Assembly: GCF_006385685.1 (NCBI RefSeq)
Contig: NZ_VFRP01000010.1
Span: 62,001 to 126,000 of the forward strand
DNA: 64,000 nucleotides
DNA from: Amaricoccus solimangrovi
Lineage (GTDB): Bacteria; Pseudomonadota; Alphaproteobacteria; Rhodobacterales; Rhodobacteraceae
Direction of reading: 5' to 3'
The translations under genes and the position numbers were made by a program. The notes beneath the pieces are model-generated. The model did not search any database, was not told the DNA's origin, and worked only from the letters and a program-made list of their open reading frames with translations. The stretch's first letter is position 1. Every line of letters begins with the position of its first letter. This document shows, in pieces, positions 17,829-28,738 of the stretch.

Positions 17829-17889
17829 GATATGCATATGCATATTGCGCCGCGGGGCTTTTCAGGCGGCGATTATGCATATGCATATC
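17829..17889. repeat. 61-bp hairpin with ATGCATATGCAT arms between convergent genes
   Basis: A 16-base arm at 17829-17844 (GATATGCATATGCATA) is perfectly complementary to 17874-17889. Inside, about seven GC pairs continue the stem after one bulged base, around a loop containing GGGGCTTTTCA. Each arm is itself a palindrome (ATGCATATGCAT). It starts 4 bases after the moaB stop and ends 7 bases before the end of the convergent dehydrogenase, so a bidirectional terminator or protein-binding site is possible. Its AT-rich alternating stem is unlike the other hairpins in this window. Confidence 0.85.
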
Positions 17890-17896
17890 GCGCGGG

Positions 17897-19021
17897 TCAG
17901 AGTCCCTCGACCCAGGCGCGGGTCCGGGACGAGGTCGCGATCGCCTCGACCAGCGTCATGATCCGGGCGCCGGCGCGGAAGTTGAAGGGCTCCGGCTGCT
18001 CGCCCGCGATGGCGCGGACGAAGCCCGCGACCTCGATCGCCTTCAGGTCGTTGAAACCGAGCTGGTGCCCGCCCGCGACGCAGAAGCGGCCATAGGGCGG
18101 ATGCTCCGGTCCCGAGAGGATGGTCCGGAAGCCCCGGCGGCCCTCGGGATCGCCCGCGTTGAAGTAGCGCAGCTCGTTCAGCCGCTCCTGGGAGAAGGTG
18201 ATCGCGCCCTTCGAGCCGTAGACCTCGAATTCGTGCTGCATCTCCTGGCCCGTGGCGATCCAGCTCGCCTCGAGGCTGCCCGAGGCGCCGCTCTCGAAAC
18301 GCAGGAAGGCGCGGCCGATGTCATCGACCTCGATCCTGCGCGCGCCGCCCTGGCCGTCCGGGCGCTCGGCGATCGCGGTCACGTGGTCGCCCATCACCGC
18401 GGTGATCGGCCCGAGCAGGTATTCCGCCGTGGCGAGCGCGTGGCTGCCGATGTCGGCGAAGGCGCCGCCGCCGGCCGGATCGACGCGGAAGCCGCCGGAA
18501 TTCGCGGCGTCGGCCATGTAGTCCTCGGCATGGACGCCGCGGTAGGAGCGGATCTCGCCGAGCTCGCCCGAGCGGATCATCTCGCGCGCGAGCAGCATGA
18601 TCGGGTTGCAGAGGTAGTTGAAGCCGACCTGCGTTTTGACGCCCGCCTTCTCGGCCGCGTCCGCCATCTCGATGGCGTCGGCGGCGAGCGGGGCCAGCGG
18701 CTTCTCGCAATAGACGTGCTTGCCGGCCGCGATGGCGGCCAGCGCCATCTCCTTGTGGAGCGCGTTCGGGGTGGTGATGTCCACCACGTCGATCGCGGGA
18801 TCGGCGATGATCGCGCGCCAGTCGCCGGTCGAGCTCTCGAAGCCGAAGGAGGCGGCGGCCTCGGCGGCGAGCGCGTCGGTCCGGTCGGCGACCGCGCGCA
18901 GGGTGAGCGCATAGGGCAGGTCGAACACACGGTCGGCGGCGGCGAAGCCGAAGGTATGGGTCTTGCCCATGAATCCGGTGCCGATCAGGCCGATCCTCAG
19001 TTCGCGTTTCGCGACTGCCAT
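17897..19021 (-). CDS. Gfo/Idh/MocA-family oxidoreductase, probably inositol-related
   Basis: A 374-residue NAD(P)-dependent dehydrogenase. The Rossmann motif GLIGTGFMGKTH lies at residues 11-22. The family signature CEKPLAP comes near residue 105, the GGGAFADIGSHALATAEYLLG substrate segment near 186, and GGHQLGFNDLK towards the C-terminus. Members oxidise sugars or inositols at a ring carbon. Because it diverges from an iolE gene, oxidation of an inositol or inosose is the best guess. Substrate cannot be read from the sequence. Confidence 0.9.
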   Translation of the reverse strand: MAVAKRELRIGLIGTGFMGKTHTFGFAAADRVFDLPYALTLRAVADRTDALAAEAAASFGFESSTGDWRAIIADPAIDVVDITTPNALHKEMALAAIAAGKHVYCEKPLAPLAADAIEMADAAEKAGVKTQVGFNYLCNPIMLLAREMIRSGELGEIRSYRGVHAEDYMADAANSGGFRVDPAGGGAFADIGSHALATAEYLLGPITAVMGDHVTAIAERPDGQGGARRIEVDDIGRAFLRFESGASGSLEASWIATGQEMQHEFEVYGSKGAITFSQERLNELRYFNAGDPEGRRGFRTILSGPEHPPYGRFCVAGGHQLGFNDLKAIEVAGFVRAIAGEQPEPFNFRAGARIMTLVEAIATSSRTRAWVEGL

Positions 19022-19061
19022 TCCTTGTCCTCCCCCTCCGTTCCGTGACCCGCGGCCATTG

Positions 19062-19075
19062 GGAACAAAAATTCT
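19062..19075. promoter_or_regulatory. candidate IolR-type operator
   Basis: GGAA-N6-TTCT, one base from the GGAA-N6-TTCC palindrome reported for rhizobial IolR. It lies in the 168-base gap between the divergent dehydrogenase and iolE, in the only AT-rich stretch there. Two further GGAA half-sites follow at about 19092 and 19114. No regulator gene is adjacent. Confidence 0.35.
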
Positions 19076-19189
19076 GTCAGTTGTATCATTTGGAATGCTT
19101 GTGCTGTCAATCCGGAATCCCTAATCATCGCGAAGCCGCGCCGCGCCCGCGAATCGACGCCGCGGCCATATCGACCGGGAGGGTCCGCA

Positions 19190-20101
19190 ATGAAGGCGAA
19201 ACTTGGAATCGCGCCGATCGCGTGGTGGAACGACGATCTGGCGGAGCTGAGCGACGACGTGTCGCTCGAGGAATGCCTGCGCCAGGCGCGCGAGGCGGGC
19301 TATACCGGCATGGAGACCGGGCGGCGCTTCCCGATGGATCCGAAGGAACTCGGGCCGATCCTCGCGAAATACGGGATCTCGGTCTGCGGCGGCTGGTTCT
19401 CGGGCCTGCTGCTCGACGGCGAGATCGCGGTGGAGAAGGACCGGATCGCGCCGCAGATGGAGCTCTTCAAGGCGATGGGGGCGCCCTGCATCGTCTATGG
19501 CGAGACCGCGCGCTCGATCCAGGGGGTGAAATCGGCGCCGCTCGCGACCAAGCCGAAGCTCTCCGAGGAGGAGATCCGGGTCTATGGCCGCAAGATGACC
19601 GAGTTCGGTGAATGGTGCGCCGAGCAGGGGATGCCGCTTTCCTACCATCACCACATGGCGGCGGCGATCGAGACCGAAGAGGAGCTCGACCTTTTCATGA
19701 AGCATTCGGGCGAGGGCATTCCGCTTCTCTACGACGCGGGCCACATGGCCTTCGCCGGCGGCGACGTGCTGCGCGTGATCGACAACCATCATGCGCGGAT
19801 ATCCCATGTTCACACCAAGGACGTGCGGATGGGCGTGATCGACGGGCTCGACCGGACGCGCGAGAGCTTCCTCGACGCGGTGGTGAAGGGCGCCTTCACC
19901 GTGCCGGGCGACGGCTCGCTCGATTTCGAGGCGATCGTGAGGAAGCTCGCCGGCCACGGCTACGAGGGCTGGTTCGTCGTCGAGGCGGAGCAGGATCCGA
20001 AGGTCTCGCCGCCGCTCGAGATGGCGAAGATCGGGCACCGGGAACTCCTGCGCGTCATGGACGCGGCGGGATACGAGGTGGAAGGCACCGTCGGGGCGTG
20101 A
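19190..20101 (+). CDS. iolE: inosose dehydratase IolE-like
   Basis: A 303-residue xylose-isomerase-like TIM barrel. The N-terminus KLGIAPIAWWNDDLAEL closely follows the IolE pattern. Metal ligand motifs are visible as SYHHHMAAAIE, LLYDAGHMAFAGGD, HVHTKDVR and FVVEAEQDP. IolE removes water from 2-keto-myo-inositol in myo-inositol catabolism. Other iol genes (B, C, D, A transporter) are absent from this window, so the pathway is scattered or this enzyme serves another inosose-like sugar. The ATG at 19190 follows GGGAGG. A GTAG-type repeat begins 14 bases after the stop. Confidence 0.88.
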   Translation: MKAKLGIAPIAWWNDDLAELSDDVSLEECLRQAREAGYTGMETGRRFPMDPKELGPILAKYGISVCGGWFSGLLLDGEIAVEKDRIAPQMELFKAMGAPCIVYGETARSIQGVKSAPLATKPKLSEEEIRVYGRKMTEFGEWCAEQGMPLSYHHHMAAAIETEEELDLFMKHSGEGIPLLYDAGHMAFAGGDVLRVIDNHHARISHVHTKDVRMGVIDGLDRTRESFLDAVVKGAFTVPGDGSLDFEAIVRKLAGHGYEGWFVVEAEQDPKVSPPLEMAKIGHRELLRVMDAAGYEVEGTVGA

Positions 20102-20114
20102 GGCCTCGGGCCGG

Positions 20115-20138
20115 GGGCGGACAGATGTCCGCCCTACG
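20115..20138 (-). repeat. GTAG-headed palindromic repeat, copy 1
   Basis: GGGCGGACAGATGTCCGCCC (20 bases, palindromic) followed by TACG. Read on the minus strand it is a GTAG head and a GGCGGAC/GTCCGCC hairpin, the REP architecture. Its TAG (20136-20134) is the stop codon of the minus-strand methyltransferase gene. It lies between convergent genes. Confidence 0.85.
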
Positions 20139-20931
20139 GCGTGTGGCAGATGTGGACGGTCGCGGCGAGCGGCATCGCGAAGGGCGGCGGACCGAAGGCC
20201 GCGGTGAGCGCGCGGGCGACGGCGGCGACGGCCTCGGCCGGATCGACCGCCGCCGCGCGGATCTCGGCGCTTACCGGGGAGCCGAGCACCAGCCCCCTGG
20301 CGAATCCCTCCGGATCGGCGACGCGCGCGGTCACCGCGACCTCGGCCGCGTCGATCCGGCACCAGCCGGCGGCGCGCAGGTCGAGGCTGATCCGGCGCGG
20401 ATCGGCATAGGCGTGGGGCGTCGTCCAGCTCTCCGGCGGATGGCCGATCAGCGTCGCGATCGCATCCCCCGCGATCCTGGCATAGGGATTGGCGGCGATC
20501 GGCCCCCAGCAGTTGAAGAGATAGGTCCCGCCCGGACGCACCACCCGCGCCACCTCCTGGAAGGCATCGGTCTTGCGCGGGAAGAGCGCGACGCCGAACT
20601 GGCAGACGGCGAGGTCGAAGGCCGCGTCCGCGAAGGGCAGGGCGGCGCAATCGGCGAGTTCGAAATCCGCGCCGTCGCCCATGCTGGCGCGGGCGCGGGC
20701 GAGCATCGCCGCGTCGATGTCGGTCACCGTCAGCGCCGCGCCGGGCAGCCGCGCGCGGAGCGCCCGGGTCAGGACCCCGGTCCCCGCGGCGAGTTCGAGA
20801 ATGCGCCGGGGGCCGAGTTCCGCGGCGCGCCAGGCGAGATCGGCGGCGAAGCCCTCGAGCAGCACCGGTCCCAGCCCCGCGTCGTAGAAATCGGCGTGGT
20901 GGTCGAGGGAGGAGTGAATGAGCACGGACAT
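20134..20931 (-). CDS. class I SAM-dependent methyltransferase
   Basis: A 265-residue methyltransferase of the UbiE/Methyltransf_11 type. Motif I is ILELAAGTGVLTRAL near residue 44, followed by TVTDIDAAML, FDLAVCQFGVALFP and VVRPGGTYLFNCWGP. The substrate is unknown. The ATG at 20931 is chosen because GAGG lies about eight bases upstream and the conserved domain starts soon after; a longer frame to 21102 lacks a good site. The final codon is immediately followed by TAG supplied by a repeat element. Confidence 0.88.
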   Translation of the reverse strand: MSVLIHSSLDHHADFYDAGLGPVLLEGFAADLAWRAAELGPRRILELAAGTGVLTRALRARLPGAALTVTDIDAAMLARARASMGDGADFELADCAALPFADAAFDLAVCQFGVALFPRKTDAFQEVARVVRPGGTYLFNCWGPIAANPYARIAGDAIATLIGHPPESWTTPHAYADPRRISLDLRAAGWCRIDAAEVAVTARVADPEGFARGLVLGSPVSAEIRAAAVDPAEAVAAVARALTAAFGPPPFAMPLAATVHICHTP

Positions 20932-21100
20932 CCGGACCTCGCGAAAAGCCGCGGCCTGAGCGGAGAATAGCGCGAAACGGGCGCCCAGGCGACTCGCCGG
21001 AGCGGCGCCGGCCCAGATCGCTCGCATTTTCGGCATTGGGGCGAGACGTCCCCTCCCGGCCGCGTTACCATGCCCGAAAAGCCAAAGAGCGATTCGGAAC

Positions 21101-21907
21101 ATGAGGCAGTGGCAGTCGCGGAAGTTTCTTCCGTCCCTAATCCCTTGTGCGCTCCTGTTGATCCTCGGATCCTGCGGTGGCGGACACGAGACGCCGCGGC
21201 CCGAGGCGGCGCGCGCCGCGCTGGGCGGCGCGCCGCTGTTCGACGATACCGATCCGCATGACTGGGTCGGGACCGCGCCCTGGCACTACGCGGTGCATGG
21301 CGTCGACGTCTCCCGCTACCAGGGCGAGATCGACTGGCACCGCGTGCGGAGCGCCGACATCTCCTTCGCCTATATCAAGGCGACCGAGGGCGGCGACGTG
21401 GTGGACGGGATGTTCGAGACCAACTGGTCCCGCGCCCGCGCCGCCGGCGTGCCGCGCGGCGCCTATCACTACTACTATTTCTGCCGGAGCCCGGAGGAGC
21501 AGGCGCGCTGGTTCGCCGCCCATGTGCCGGTCGACCCCTCCGCCCTGCCGCCGGTGCTCGACATCGAATGGACGCACCAGTCGAAGACCTGCCGCTTCCG
21601 GCCGGAGCCGGAGGAGGCGCGGGAGATGATCTATCGCTTCCTGAAGGCGCTGACGTTGCGCTATCACAAGCGGCCGGTGATCTATTCGACGGTGGATTTC
21701 TACGCCGACAACGAGCTCTGGAAGGTGACGGGGTTCAATTTCTGGCTTCGCTCCGTCGCCGGGCATCCCTCGGTCACCTATCCGGCGCAGGACTGGATCT
21801 TCTGGCAGTACACCGGGACCGGGGTCGTGCCGGGGATCGCCGGACGCTCGGATCTCAACGCCTTCGTGGGATCGCGCGCGGAATTCGCGACCTGGGCGGC
21901 GCGGTAG
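21101..21907 (+). CDS. GH25-family lysozyme lipoprotein
   Basis: A 268-residue exported muramidase that would cleave the N-acetylmuramic acid to N-acetylglucosamine bond of peptidoglycan. A signal peptide ends in the lipobox LGSC (Cys25), predicting lipidation. The GH25 barrel follows, with HGVDVSRYQGEIDW, FAYIKATEGGD, PPVLDIEW (acidic catalytic pair), PVIYSTVDFY and IFWQYTG. Such lysozymes are common in phages but this one has a lipoprotein signal and sits among core genes. It may act in cell-wall remodelling. It converges on mnmA with two palindromic repeats between. Confidence 0.93.
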   Translation: MRQWQSRKFLPSLIPCALLLILGSCGGGHETPRPEAARAALGGAPLFDDTDPHDWVGTAPWHYAVHGVDVSRYQGEIDWHRVRSADISFAYIKATEGGDVVDGMFETNWSRARAAGVPRGAYHYYYFCRSPEEQARWFAAHVPVDPSALPPVLDIEWTHQSKTCRFRPEPEEAREMIYRFLKALTLRYHKRPVIYSTVDFYADNELWKVTGFNFWLRSVAGHPSVTYPAQDWIFWQYTGTGVVPGIAGRSDLNAFVGSRAEFATWAAR

Positions 21908-21930
21908 CGGGGCGGGGGGAGGCGGCGGGG

Positions 21931-21956
21931 GCGGCGGACCGAGGTCCGCCCTACGG
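21931..21956 (-). repeat. GTAG-headed palindromic repeat, copy 2
   Basis: GGCGGACC-GA-GGTCCGCC followed by CTACGG. On the minus strand this is a GTAG head plus hairpin. It lies 24 bases after the lysozyme stop, side by side with copy 3. Confidence 0.8.
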
Positions 21957-21966
21957 TGGCGCGGGG

Positions 21967-21989
21967 GGGCGGACGGATGTCCGCCCTAG
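21967..21989 (-). repeat. GTAG-type palindromic repeat, copy 3
   Basis: Imperfect palindrome GGGCGGACGGATGTCCGCCC followed by TAG; the head on the minus strand is CTAG instead of GTAG. Its TAG (21988-21986) is the stop codon of mnmA. Confidence 0.82.
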
Positions 21990-23143
21990 CGGCGGATCCA
22001 GCCGCCGCCGAGCACGCGGCTGCCCTCGGGCGCGTAGAAGACGCAGGCCTGGCCCGGCGCCACGCCCTCCTCGGGGTCGAGCAGGTCGACGCGGGCGCGG
22101 TCCGGCCCGAGCGGATGGAGGCGCGCGGGTTTCGGCGGCCGGGTCGAGCGCACCCTGACCGCGACCTCCCAGCCCTCCTCCGGCGCCGCCTCGAAGGGCG
22201 CGTCGCCAAGCCAGTTGATCTCGGCGAGCGGGAAGGAGCGGCTCGCCAGCGCCGCGCGCGGTCCGACGATCACGCGCCGGCCCCCGGCGTCGAGCCGGAT
22301 CACGAACAGGGGCTCGCCGCCCGAGGGACCGCCGCCGATGCCGAGGCCGCGGCGCTGGCCCACGGTGTAGTGGATCACCCCCTCGTGGCGGCCGAGCACG
22401 CGGCCGTCGAGATAGACGATCTCGCCCGGCTCCGCCGCGCCGGGGCGGAGCTTCTCGATGACCGCCGCGTAGGAGCCGTTCGGCACGAAGCAGATGTCCT
22501 GGCTGTCGGGCTTGTCCGCGACCGCGAGGCCGAAGCGCGCCGCGAGCGCGCGCGTCTCGGCCTTCGAGCCGAGATGCCCGAGCGGGAAGCGCAGGAAGTC
22601 GAGCTGTTCGGGCGTGGTCGAGAACAGGAAATAGCTCTGGTCGCGTGACGGATCGGCGGCGCGGTGGAGTTCCGGCCCGGCCGGACCCTCGAGGCGGCGG
22701 ATGTAATGGCCGGTCGCCATGCAGTCGGCGTCGAGGTCGCGCGCGGTCCCGAGCAGGTCGCGGAACTTCACTCGCTCGTTGCAGCGGATGCAGGGGACCG
22801 GGGTCGCGCCGGCGAGATAGGATTCGGCGAATTCCTCGATCACGCTTTCCCGGAAGCGGTTCTCGTAATCGAGCACGTAATGCGGAAATCCCAGCGTTTC
22901 CGCGACGCGGCGCGCGTCGTGGATGTCGCGCCCCGCGCAGCAGGCGCCCTTCCGCGCCAGCGCGGCGCCGTGGTCGTAGAGTTGCAGCGTGACGCCCACC
23001 ACGTCGTAGCCCTCGGCGTGGAGCATGGCCGCGACGACGGAACTGTCGACGCCGCCCGACATGGCGACGACGACCCGCGTGTCGGCGGGGGCGCCGGGCA
23101 ATCCGAGACTGTTCAGACCCGTCCGGGCCGTCTTGTCGAGCAT
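21986..23143 (-). CDS. mnmA: tRNA-uridine 2-sulfurtransferase MnmA
   Basis: A 385-residue enzyme that makes 2-thiouridine at the tRNA wobble position for Glu, Gln and Lys tRNAs. The PP-loop is [17 protein letters not shown] near residue 32. The catalytic cysteine region reads [11 protein letters not shown] and the second Cys region [14 protein letters not shown]. The C-terminal substrate-binding part includes DSQDICFVP and [15 protein letters not shown]. The ATG at 23143 has GAGGAA upstream and replaces a longer frame. Its stop codon is part of repeat copy 3. Confidence 0.96.
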   Translation of the reverse strand: MLDKTARTGLNSLGLPGAPADTRVVVAMSGGVDSSVVAAMLHAEGYDVVGVTLQLYDHGAALARKGACCAGRDIHDARRVAETLGFPHYVLDYENRFRESVIEEFAESYLAGATPVPCIRCNERVKFRDLLGTARDLDADCMATGHYIRRLEGPAGPELHRAADPSRDQSYFLFSTTPEQLDFLRFPLGHLGSKAETRALAARFGLAVADKPDSQDICFVPNGSYAAVIEKLRPGAAEPGEIVYLDGRVLGRHEGVIHYTVGQRRGLGIGGGPSGGEPLFVIRLDAGGRRVIVGPRAALASRSFPLAEINWLGDAPFEAAPEEGWEVAVRVRSTRPPKPARLHPLGPDRARVDLLDPEEGVAPGQACVFYAPEGSRVLGGGWIRR

Positions 23144-23272
23144 GGGAGCGTTCCTCTGGATGACCCGCAATATAGTAAAAGCCTAAACAATGACAAGGGC
23201 TTGCTTCATGGGCACTTAAGAGTTGAAGGCGCAAGTATTCGCTCGGGTGAAACGTGGGTAACGGAGTGGAAC

Positions 23273-23551
23273 ATGTATATTCGCCGGGAGAAGGGGCCAG
23301 TCTTCGTGGTATTGCCGGACGGGAGCAAGATGACGCGTTCGGATCTGCCGCCGAGCAACACGCAGCGTTGGGTGGCGCGGCGCAAGGCGACGGTGGTTTC
23401 CGCCGTCGATCACGGGCTGCTCGGCGCCGAGGAAGCCTGCGAGATGTATCGGCTGTCGGCGGAGGAGCTCGAACTCTGGCGCGAGGCCGTGCACCGGCAC
23501 GGGGCGGCCGCGTTGCGCGTCACGGCGCTTCAGCGATATAGACAACTATAG
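23273..23551 (+). CDS. sciP: CtrA inhibitor SciP
   Basis: A 92-residue helix-turn-helix protein of the SciP (DUF1153) family. The sequence RWVARRKATVVSAVDHGLL, then EACEMYRLSAEELELWREAV, is the characteristic DNA- and CtrA-contacting part. In Caulobacter SciP blocks CtrA-dependent transcription during G1. In Rhodobacterales CtrA mainly governs motility and related traits. Here sciP lies directly upstream of ctrA on the same strand, so inhibitor and target may be co-regulated. ATG at 23273 follows GGAGTGGAAC. Confidence 0.93.
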   Translation: MYIRREKGPVFVVLPDGSKMTRSDLPPSNTQRWVARRKATVVSAVDHGLLGAEEACEMYRLSAEELELWREAVHRHGAAALRVTALQRYRQL

Positions 23552-23557
23552 GTTGCG

Positions 23558-23578
23558 ATGATAGCGTTCGGCTATCGT
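23558..23578. promoter_or_regulatory. hairpin between sciP and ctrA
   Basis: Perfect six-base stem GATAGC / GCTATC around a GTTCG loop, extended by one wobble and one A-T pair, directly after the sciP stop. No uridine run follows. It may partly terminate the sciP message or stabilise its end before ctrA. Confidence 0.4.
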
Positions 23579-23656
23579 AATCAGTCGTTAACCCTGTGAC
23601 GGTCTAGTCGGGGGCGAGTTATGGGGACCCGTCCCCGGGAAAACGGAGAGCAGCCA

Positions 23657-24370
23657 ATGCGTATCCTGCTTGTCGAGGACGATGCGACCACGTCGAAGAG
23701 CATCGAACTGATGCTGCGCAACGCGAATCTGAACGTCTACGCGACCGATCTCGGGGAAGAAGGCATCGATCTCGCCAAGCTCTATGACTACGACCTGATC
23801 CTGCTCGACCTGAACCTGCCCGACATGACCGGGCACGAGGTGCTGCGCCAGCTCCGGATCGCGAAGGTGGAGACGCCGATCCTGATCCTGAGCGGGACCG
23901 ACGACACCGAATCGAAGCTCAAGGGCTTCGGCTTCGGCGCCGACGACTACATGACGAAGCCGTTCCACCGGCAGGAGCTGATCGCGCGGATCCACGCGAT
24001 CGTGCGCCGCTCGAAGGGCCACGCGCAATCGGTGATCACGACGGGCAAGTTCACCGTCAATCTCGATGCGAAGACGGTCGAGGTGGACGGGCGGACGGTG
24101 CATCTGACCGGCAAGGAATACCAGATGCTGGAGCTCCTCTCGCTCCGCAAGGGGACGACGCTCACCAAGGAGATGTTCCTCAACCATCTCTACGGCGGGA
24201 TGGACGAGCCGGAGCTGAAGATTATCGACGTCTTCATCTGCAAGCTCCGCAAGAAGCTCTCCGAGGCGACGGGGGGCGAGAACTACATCGAGACGGTCTG
24301 GGGCCGGGGCTATGTGCTGCGCGATCCGAACAGCGCGGAGGCGCGGCGGAAGCTCGCGATGGGGGCGTGA
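23657..24370 (+). CDS. ctrA: cell-cycle/motility response regulator CtrA
   Basis: A 237-residue OmpR-type regulator. The receiver domain has the acidic pocket VEDD (residues 7-9), phospho-acceptor Asp51 in [11 protein letters not shown], and conserved Thr/Lys positions. The winged-helix DNA-binding domain spans about 125-232, including [17 protein letters not shown] and [18 protein letters not shown]. The near-identity to the Caulobacter CtrA pattern makes the call firm. GGAGAG precedes the ATG at 23657. A clear terminator follows. In this order of bacteria CtrA is usually non-essential and controls flagella, gene transfer agents and signalling. Confidence 0.97.
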   Translation: MRILLVEDDATTSKSIELMLRNANLNVYATDLGEEGIDLAKLYDYDLILLDLNLPDMTGHEVLRQLRIAKVETPILILSGTDDTESKLKGFGFGADDYMTKPFHRQELIARIHAIVRRSKGHAQSVITTGKFTVNLDAKTVEVDGRTVHLTGKEYQMLELLSLRKGTTLTKEMFLNHLYGGMDEPELKIIDVFICKLRKKLSEATGGENYIETVWGRGYVLRDPNSAEARRKLAMGA

Positions 24371-24394
24371 GCGCGACGGCGCGCGCGCCCCGCC

Positions 24395-24412
24395 GCGGAC
24401 GGAGGTCCGCCC
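24395..24412. repeat. degenerate copy of the GTAG-type palindrome
   Basis: GCGGACGGAGGTCCGC followed by CCGAAG: the GCGGAC/GTCCGC hairpin is kept but the GTAG head is lost. It lies just downstream of ctrA and upstream of its terminator. Confidence 0.6.
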
Positions 24413-24422
24413 GAAGATAGGA

Positions 24423-24451
24423 CGGCCGCCCCGGAGGCGGCCGTTTCGTTT
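24423..24451 (+). terminator. Rho-independent terminator of ctrA
   Basis: Perfect eight-base stem CGGCCGCC / GGCGGCCG with a five-base loop, followed by TTTCGTTT. It lies 52 bases after the ctrA stop. This is the most conventional terminator in the window. Confidence 0.8.
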
Positions 24452-24464
24452 CCGGGGCGGTTGA

Positions 24465-26639
<2,175 letters not shown>

Positions 26640-26646
26640 GCGCGCG

Positions 26647-28731
26647 ATGAGCCGCCCCGAGATCCTGTTCCCGCTCTTCGGCGAGATGACCGGCTTGGCC
26701 GGCGTCGGACCGAAGGGAGCGAAGCTCTTCGAGAAGCTCGGGGTCGAGAAGCCCGCCGATCTGCTGATGACGCTGCCCGCGGGCGTGGTGGACCGCCGGC
26801 TCCGCGCCACGGTGCGGGACGCGGCCCTGCCCGAGGTGGTGACGGTCGAGGTCGAGATCGGCGCGCATCATCCGGCGGCGCGCAAGGGCCGGCCCTACCG
26901 GATCGAGGTGCGCGATTCCGCGACGAGCTTCCATCTCGTCTTCTTCCATCCGCGCGCCGAGTGGCTGCGCGACACCTTCCCGACCGGGCAGCGGCGGATC
27001 GTCTCCGGGCGGGTCGAACTCTTCGACGGGATCGCGCAGATGGCGCATCCCGATCATGTGCTGCGGCCCGGCCCGGATGCGAGTCTGCCCGCGTTCGAGC
27101 CGGTCTATCCGCTGACTCAGGGGCTGACGACGCGGGCGGTGGGCCGGGCGGTGGCGGAGGCGCTGCGCCTCGCGCCCGAGCTGCCCGAATGGATCGAGCC
27201 GAGCCTGATGCGCCGTCGCGGCTGGCCGTCCTGGCGCGCGGCGCTGGTGAGCGCCCATGCGCCGGAGGGGGCGGGGGATCTCTCGCCCGACACGCCGGCG
27301 CGGGCGCGGCTCGCCTATGACGAATTCCTCGCGCATCAGCTGACGCTGGCGCTCGCCCGCGCGCATGCGCGCCGGCCGAAGGGCTACGAGACGAAGGGCG
27401 ACGGGCGGCTCAGGGCGGCGGTGCTCATGAGGCTGCCCTATCGTCCGACCGGGGCGCAGGAGCGGGCGGTGGCGGAGATCGCCGCGGACATGGCGGCGCC
27501 GATCCGGATGAACCGGCTGCTGCAGGGCGACGTCGGCGCGGGCAAGACGCTGGTCGCCTTCCTCGCGATGCTGGCGGCTGTCGAATCGGGCGGGCAGGCG
27601 GCGATGATGGCGCCGACCGAGATCCTCGCGCGCCAGCACCTCGCCGCGCTCGCGCCCTTCGCCGCGTCGGCGGGGGTGCGCGTCGAATTGCTGACCGGGC
27701 GGGACAAGGGGGGCGAGCGGGCGGGCAAGCTCGCGGCGCTCGTGGAGGGGCGGGTCGACGTGCTGGTGGGCACGCATGCGCTCTTTCAGGGCGACGTGGC
27801 GTTCAACGATCTGCGCCTCGCCGTGGTGGACGAGCAGCACCGCTTCGGCGTACGGCAGCGGATGGAGCTCGGCGCCAAGGGGCGCGGGGTGGACATCCTC
27901 GTGATGACCGCGACGCCGATCCCGCGCAGCCTCGCGCTCGCGCAATACGGCGACATGGACGTGTCGGTGCTCGACGAGAAGCCACCGGGGCGCCGGCCGG
28001 TCAGGACCGCGCTCGTCTCCGCCGGGCGGACCGACGAGGTGATCGACCATCTGCGCGCCGCGCTCGCGGCGGGGCGCCAGGCCTACTGGGTCTGCCCGCT
28101 GGTCGAGGAATCGGAGACAGCCGAGATGGTCGCGGCTGAGGAAAGGCACCGCGCGCTCGCCCTCGCGCTGGGCGGGACGGTGGGGCTGGTCCACGGCCAG
28201 ATGCCGCCCGCGCGCAAGGACGAGGCGATGGCCGATTTCGTCGCCGGGCGCACGCGGCTTCTCGTCGCGACCACGGTGATCGAGGTCGGCGTCGACGTGC
28301 CCGACGCCTCGATCATGGTGATCGAGGGCGCGCAGCATTTCGGCCTCGCGCAGCTGCACCAGCTGCGCGGGCGCGTGGGGCGCGGCGGGACCGAATCGAC
28401 CTGCATCCTGCTCTACGATCCTCCGCTCGGCGAGGCGGCGCGGGCGCGGCTCGAGATCATGCGCGCGACCGAGGACGGTTTCGCGATCGCGGAGGAGGAT
28501 CTGCGGCTCAGGGGCGCGGGCGATCTGATCGGGACCGCGCAATCGGGCCTGCCGCGGTTCCGGATCGCGGATCTCGAGACCCAGGCCGGGCTGATGCGGA
28601 TCGCGCAGGACGACGCGCGGATGCTGCTGGCGGGGGATCCCGGCCTGGTCTCGGAGCGGGGGCGGGCGGCGCGGGTGCTGCTGCACCTGATGGAGCGGGA
28701 CAAGGCGATCCGGCTTCTCGGGGTGGGCTGA
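26647..28731 (+). CDS. recG: ATP-dependent DNA helicase RecG
   Basis: A 694-residue branch-migration helicase that remodels stalled forks and Holliday junctions. An N-terminal wedge/OB domain (about 60-170) is followed by superfamily 2 helicase motifs: Q-motif PTGAQERAV, Walker A GDVGAGKT near residue 294, DEQHRFGVRQR (motif II, DEQH), TATPIPRSLA (motif III), and motifs V-VI in ATTVIEVGVDVPDAS and QLRGRVGRG. Length matches the family. Seven bases after ligA, same strand. A dual-LexA-box promoter begins eight bases after its stop, serving the next gene, not recG. Confidence 0.97.
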   Translation: MSRPEILFPLFGEMTGLAGVGPKGAKLFEKLGVEKPADLLMTLPAGVVDRRLRATVRDAALPEVVTVEVEIGAHHPAARKGRPYRIEVRDSATSFHLVFFHPRAEWLRDTFPTGQRRIVSGRVELFDGIAQMAHPDHVLRPGPDASLPAFEPVYPLTQGLTTRAVGRAVAEALRLAPELPEWIEPSLMRRRGWPSWRAALVSAHAPEGAGDLSPDTPARARLAYDEFLAHQLTLALARAHARRPKGYETKGDGRLRAAVLMRLPYRPTGAQERAVAEIAADMAAPIRMNRLLQGDVGAGKTLVAFLAMLAAVESGGQAAMMAPTEILARQHLAALAPFAASAGVRVELLTGRDKGGERAGKLAALVEGRVDVLVGTHALFQGDVAFNDLRLAVVDEQHRFGVRQRMELGAKGRGVDILVMTATPIPRSLALAQYGDMDVSVLDEKPPGRRPVRTALVSAGRTDEVIDHLRAALAAGRQAYWVCPLVEESETAEMVAAEERHRALALALGGTVGLVHGQMPPARKDEAMADFVAGRTRLLVATTVIEVGVDVPDASIMVIEGAQHFGLAQLHQLRGRVGRGGTESTCILLYDPPLGEAARARLEIMRATEDGFAIAEEDLRLRGAGDLIGTAQSGLPRFRIADLETQAGLMRIAQDDARMLLAGDPGLVSERGRAARVLLHLMERDKAIRLLGVG

Positions 28732-28738
28732 CGCTCGT

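Noticed and set aside
21101-21907. Prophage remnant because of the GH25 lysozyme
   Set aside because: Single gene with a lipoprotein signal, flanked by core genes; no phage structural or integrase genes nearby.
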